A stretch of 29,768 nucleotides of DNA from Amoeboradix gromovi (Eukaryota > Sanchytriomycota > Sanchytriomycetes > Sanchytriales > Sanchytriaceae), in the NCBI GenBank assembly GCA_018985225.1, contig JADGIF010000040.1:1-29768 (forward strand), given 5' to 3'. Both the position numbers and the translations under genes were made by a program. The first letter of the stretch is position 1. Every line of letters starts with the position of its first letter. The notes beneath the pieces were generated by a model. It was not told the origin of the DNA. It worked only from the letters and a program-made list of their open reading frames with translations, and did not search any database. Below, piece after piece: positions 26,576-29,768 of the stretch.

Positions 26576-28293
26576 ATGGGACTCTTTAAAATATTTAAAA
26601 ATAATAAATCATCTACCACTGATATTACTGAAGATTTTAAGTCGCCAAAAGCTGTCAAAGACGAGGAGCTCCCAGCAGCTGTTACTAAGACCGCGAACTC
26701 CACTGGAAAATCAGAAAGCTTGGGTATATTTGGATGCAGGGTATTAGAAGCTAAGAATTTGTACATTCCTCCAGGAGTGCTAGATAAAATAGCATTAGAT
26801 CAAAGAGATAAAAAATTAAAACTTGGAAATATGGAGTTTGTATACTATAACCCGTATGTTGTTATACAATATGATAAGAATGAAATAACAATGTACTCTA
26901 GCAGTGGCAAAATGGATGCGCCTAATTGGAAAGCAAAAGTAGCATTCGATTTTACGAGAGAAGCAGAACTTATATTGAATGTTTACCAGAAGACTGTTGA
27001 CGAGGAACAAGATCGTAAATTGTTTGAAGCGATAGAACAGCAGGCGGCAAAGGGTAGAGACAGAAAGAAGTCCGTTCAGCTCGTTGAAAAACATTTTGAA
27101 CAACAGGATATTCTAATTGGATCTGTAATTATTCCAATTCCTACTGTGTATGAAAAAACAGTTGATTTGTGGTTAGCTATACATCCTCCTGTTCCATTGC
27201 CTGCAGGAAGATCGCCTGGACAAATACATTTACAACTAAGCTTGACAAAACCACAAGACAAACCAATAACAATGGAAGACTTTGAACTAATGAAGGTAAT
27301 AGGTAAAGGAAGCTTTGGTAAGGTAATGCAAGTGAAAAAGAAAGATACCGGTCGAGTGTATGCCATGAAAATTATCAAAAAGTCTCATATTGTTGAAACA
27401 GATGAAGTCGAGCACACGTTAGCAGAAAGACAGGTCCTAGCTAAGATAAATAACCCATTTATTGTTTCGCTGAAATTTTCATTTCAATCCCCTGAGAAGT
27501 TATACTTTTGCCTTGATTTTGTGAACGGCGGTGAGTTATTTCACCATCTGCAGAACGAAGGTCGGTTTGGAGAGGTCCGATCCAAGTTTTATGCTGCTGA
27601 ACTTGTACTAGCTTTGGAATGTCTACACAAGTTTAATATAATTTGTATTTTCAAAATAATTTAGATCGCGATCTTAAACCAGAGAACATATTGCTGGACG
27701 GAACAGGGCATATTGCATTATGCGACTTTGGACTTTGTAAAATTAATGTATCAGGGCAGGAAAAAACGTCCACTTTTTGCGGAACCCCAGAATATTTAGC
27801 ACCAGAAGTCCTACAAGGAAAAGGATATACTAAAGCGATAGACTGGTGGACGTTGGGCATATTGTTGTACGAGATGATAACTGGTTTACCCCCATTTTAT
27901 GATGAAAATGTGCAAACAATGTACAAAAAGATCATGTTGGATCAACTTGTTTTTCCAAGTTATATGTCACCGTTATCAGTTCAAATACTACAGGGCATAA
28001 TTGAGAGAGATCCTTTAAAGAGATTTAATGAGCAACAAATAAAGAACCATGAGTTCTTTAAAGAAATTGATTTCGCAAAACTTTACAAGAAGCAGATAAT
28101 TCCTCCATTTAAACCTAGAATACAAGCTGCTGGAGACACTAGCAATTTCGATGAGGTATTTACTAATGAACTACCTAAAGATTCTTACGAGGAAGCCAGG
28201 TTATCTGACTCAATACAGAAACAATTTGTTGGATTTACTTTTGTTCCTGGAAGCGAACTTCAAACATACACGCAAAAATCGCAACTGCAGTAA
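26576..28293 (+). CDS. YPK1: C2-domain AGC protein kinase, Ypk1/Gad8/SGK type, two exons
   Basis: Exons 26576-27644 and 27665-28293 give 565 aa. An N-terminal C2-like region covers residues about 48-225 ([16 protein letters not shown]). The kinase domain starts near 236: glycine loop GKGSFGKV (243-250), lysine K265 in VYAMK, catalytic YRDLKPEN (D359), DFGLCK, and activation-loop [14 protein letters not shown], whose Thr is the PDK1 site. The C-terminal tail ends with the hydrophobic motif FVGFTF, the TORC2 site in this family. Known roles include TORC2 signalling to sphingolipid and membrane homeostasis. The 20-nt intron splits the YRD tyrosine codon; unspliced, the enzyme would lose its catalytic loop. 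First ATG is 26576, 10 nt after the nitrilase stop. Confidence 0.93.
27645..27664 (+). other. 20-nt spliceosomal intron
   Basis: The sequence gtattttcaaaataatttag starts GT and ends AG. Splicing joins T|AT CGC GAT, forming the YRD motif of the kinase catalytic loop. Read through, the frame ends at TAG inside the intron. It shares the GTAT start and TTTAG end with the 19-nt intron at 5966. Confidence 0.93.
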
Positions 28294-28354
28294 ATAAATG
28301 AGTTAACAGCAATTTGATTAGATCAATTTTGCCTTTTTCTTGAAATTAATTTTG

Positions 28355-28729
28355 ATGCAGTTCTCCTCTGAAAGTGAAGATGATATGCAAGCAGTTGTTG
28401 GAACCACTATATTTAGAAAAGAAGTGAACATTGAAAAAGAACTAAAAGCAGCGCAGGTTCCAAAACCAATCCTAAGCAAAGCAGTAGCTCCAAAAGAGCA
28501 GCGTGCCCATTACTTGATTGAAGCTGCAAACAGGAGGGCGCAAGATAAAGCCCACATAATGGCTGATCAGTTGAGCAAAACCAGAGAAGATGATACACCG
28601 GTGCAACTTTACAGAAAACCCGAACCGGCTCCCGTTACGAAGAAACGCAACACAAGTACCAGGGATGAAGCAATACAATCATACAAGGCGAGGTCCAAGA
28701 AGCGACAGAAGCTTCAAGATGTCTTGTGA
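28355..28729 (+). CDS. Small charged, probably nuclear protein of unknown function
   Basis: ATG at 28355 gives 124 aa. Acidic start (SSESEDD), a helical middle (KEQRAHYLIEAANRRAQDKAHIMADQLSKTREDD) and a basic C-terminus with likely nuclear localisation signals (VTKKRN, KARSKKRQK). The middle is faintly like the HYL...RR...E helix of nuclear speckle splicing regulator NSRP1, not enough to name it. It follows the kinase by 61 nt on the same strand. Composition and length look genuinely coding. Confidence 0.7.
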   Translation: MQFSSESEDDMQAVVGTTIFRKEVNIEKELKAAQVPKPILSKAVAPKEQRAHYLIEAANRRAQDKAHIMADQLSKTREDDTPVQLYRKPEPAPVTKKRNTSTRDEAIQSYKARSKKRQKLQDVL

Positions 28730-28955
28730 TTATTATGAAATATGGCTTAAAAAGTTAGTGTCATTTTAACATAATTTCTGCTCTTTTTAACCTATGCTAA
28801 TCCATGGCTAGGAATAGTTAGGCTCTAGTATCTTTAACTTGTTCTTTCATGAAATGACATAATAAATGCTATTCATTTATACAAGTTTGCTATTACGTAG
28901 GAGTTGTGAAGAAACTCAATTTATAGTTTATAATACTTAGTGTCCTCCCCCAAAC

Positions 28956-29396
28956 ATGTCTGTCAAAAGAATTCAAGTGGAATTAAAGAATTTAATGGAG
29001 AACCCAATAAAAGGAGTACATATCATACCTAATGAAGATGACGTTCTATCATGGATTGTAAAGATAACAGGACCTGCGGGCACCCCGTATGAAAAAGGCA
29101 CGTTTTCAATCAATATAGTTTTTACTTCGGATTTCCCGTTTAAACCACCTAAAATATTATTTAAAACGAAGATATATCATCCTAATTTTGATAGTGATGG
29201 CAATATTTGCCTAAGTTTGTTAAATAATTGGAAACCTGCCTCCAGAATAAGTGTACTAATCACTGCTATTTTACAGCTGCTGTTAGAACCAAATCTCGAG
29301 GACCCGATAGCAACCGAGCCAGCGGAGCTCTACAGAACTAACAAAGATGAGTTTATTAAGAATGCCAAAGATTTTACCAAAAAATACGCGAAATAG
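28956..29396 (+). CDS. Ubiquitin-conjugating enzyme E2 (UBE2D/UBE2L-like)
   Basis: A 146-aa single UBC domain. HPN is at residues 75-77, the active-site cysteine is C85 (GNICLSLL), and PFKPPK is the E3-binding loop. The end DFTKKYAK matches UBE2D and UBE2L3 lengths and endings. KTKIYHP and NWKPAS are closest to UBE2L3, while the C85 spacing equals Ubc4/UBE2D. Residue 87, Asp in UBE2D/Ubc4 and important for lysine reactivity, is Ser here, while the Asp near 116 (NLEDPI) is kept. ATG at 28956 is the first in frame. The stop is about 19 nt from the right end of Fanzor-like copy F. Confidence 0.9.
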   Translation: MSVKRIQVELKNLMENPIKGVHIIPNEDDVLSWIVKITGPAGTPYEKGTFSINIVFTSDFPFKPPKILFKTKIYHPNFDSDGNICLSLLNNWKPASRISVLITAILQLLLEPNLEDPIATEPAELYRTNKDEFIKNAKDFTKKYAK

Positions 29397-29414
29397 TAAA
29401 TCTGTTTATTATCA

Positions 29415-29768
29415 TCTCCTCGTTAAAAGTCCTAATTTCCGAGAAAATCGAGAAGTTCCACAGAGAAACTAGCAATGCTAGATCTCCGTTACAGTGATTG
29501 CTCACGCTTTCACTACCCTGAGGCGGGATTGAATAAGGATGCAGATACTTGATGTATATGTTCCTTGCAGCCATATGATCTCTATCTATTTCCAAATGAC
29601 ATTTTGTACAGGTTCAGGTTTCTAAATTAGTTTTCTTTAAAGTACCATACCTCGTACATGGCATCGAATTTGTTCCTTGGTGCCATGTGGCCCATGTCCA
29701 CTTCGAAATGACACTATGTACATGAATAGCTCTCCAAATTGGTTTTCTTTAGAGTGCCACATATTGTA
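29415..29768 (-). mobile_element. Fanzor-like element remnant, copy F (truncated by the window edge)
   Basis: On the minus strand it reads RYGTLKKTNLET, one stop, TCTKCHLEIDRDHMAARNIYIKYL (CxxC codons at 29596-29610, DRDHMAARNI at 29557-29586). It contains a tandem duplication of about 110 bp covering this zinc-ribbon/RuvC-III segment: the second, more diverged unit (about 29671-29768) reads C-T-stop-C-HFEVD..HMAPRN. The right end with intact hairpins is at 29415. The left part lies outside the window. Confidence 0.72.

Noticed and set aside
1-29768. Microsporidian genome (tiny introns, compact spacers)
   Set aside because: A Cbp3 complex III chaperone implies mitochondrial respiration, and the proteins are of near-normal length.

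Overview
The window is nuclear DNA from a eukaryote, most likely an early-diverging fungus. It is AT-rich and very gene-dense, with short intergenic spacers, standard stop codons and AATAAA-type signals just after several stops. Supporting gene content: a C2-AGC kinase of the Ypk/Gad8 type, a GRAM-VASt sterol-transfer protein, 7TM-RGS receptors, and a Cbp3/UQCC1 chaperone, which implies a respiring mitochondrion and argues against Microsporidia. No rRNA or tRNA gene was recognised. The two introns that can be proven are only 19 and 20 nt long. The lineage is not settled; an early-diverging (zoopagomycotan-like) fungus is a guess from gene content, repeats and the 7TM-RGS family.

Layout: 1-1157, mobile-element debris ending about 28 nt before a Trm4/NSUN2 tRNA m5C methyltransferase (1158-2891); an F-box-like gene (2932-3909, minus); a GRAM-VASt protein with a 19-nt intron (4653-6396); repeats; two paralogous 7TM-RGS receptors (8006-9067 and 10504-11601); AATF/BFR2 (minus) and NOP10 (plus) diverging from a 36-bp spacer; a 736-aa modular repeat-bearing probable surface protein (13632-15842, minus); a 2.6-kb repeat-rich stretch; a 49-codon PNRC/EDC1-like decapping activator (18445-18594); protein phosphatase inhibitor 2; an MFS transporter; CBP3; an SLC35F1/F2-type transporter; two probable secreted proteins; a small gene whose end lies inside a MITE; a nitrilase (deaminated glutathione amidase type); the AGC kinase with a 20-nt intron; a small basic protein; and a ubiquitin-conjugating enzyme.

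Two mobile-element families occupy the spacers. Family 1 (at least seven copies, up to about 490 bp) has a common right end preceded by coding remnants with a CxxC knuckle and a [D/N]RDxMAARNI motif, the C-terminal signature of TnpB/Fanzor RNA-guided nucleases. The roughly 120 bases after this signature fold into hairpins that keep pairing despite substitutions, as expected of an omega/fanzor RNA scaffold. Family 2 is a TIR-bounded non-autonomous DNA transposon (TIR starts TGGGACAC/TCAAATATAAAAAC), four copies of 267-486 bp or partial. Copies of both families lie within about 20-30 nt of start or stop codons of neighbouring genes, so much of the promoter DNA here is transposon-derived.

Functionally the window is a mix of housekeeping genes: RNA modification and ribosome biogenesis (NSUN2, BFR2, NOP10), mRNA decay (PNRC-like), signalling (7TM-RGS, inhibitor-2, AGC kinase), lipid and solute transport, ubiquitin transfer and mitochondrial complex III assembly. 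No operon-like functional grouping is visible apart from the BFR2/NOP10 pair, both nucleolar.
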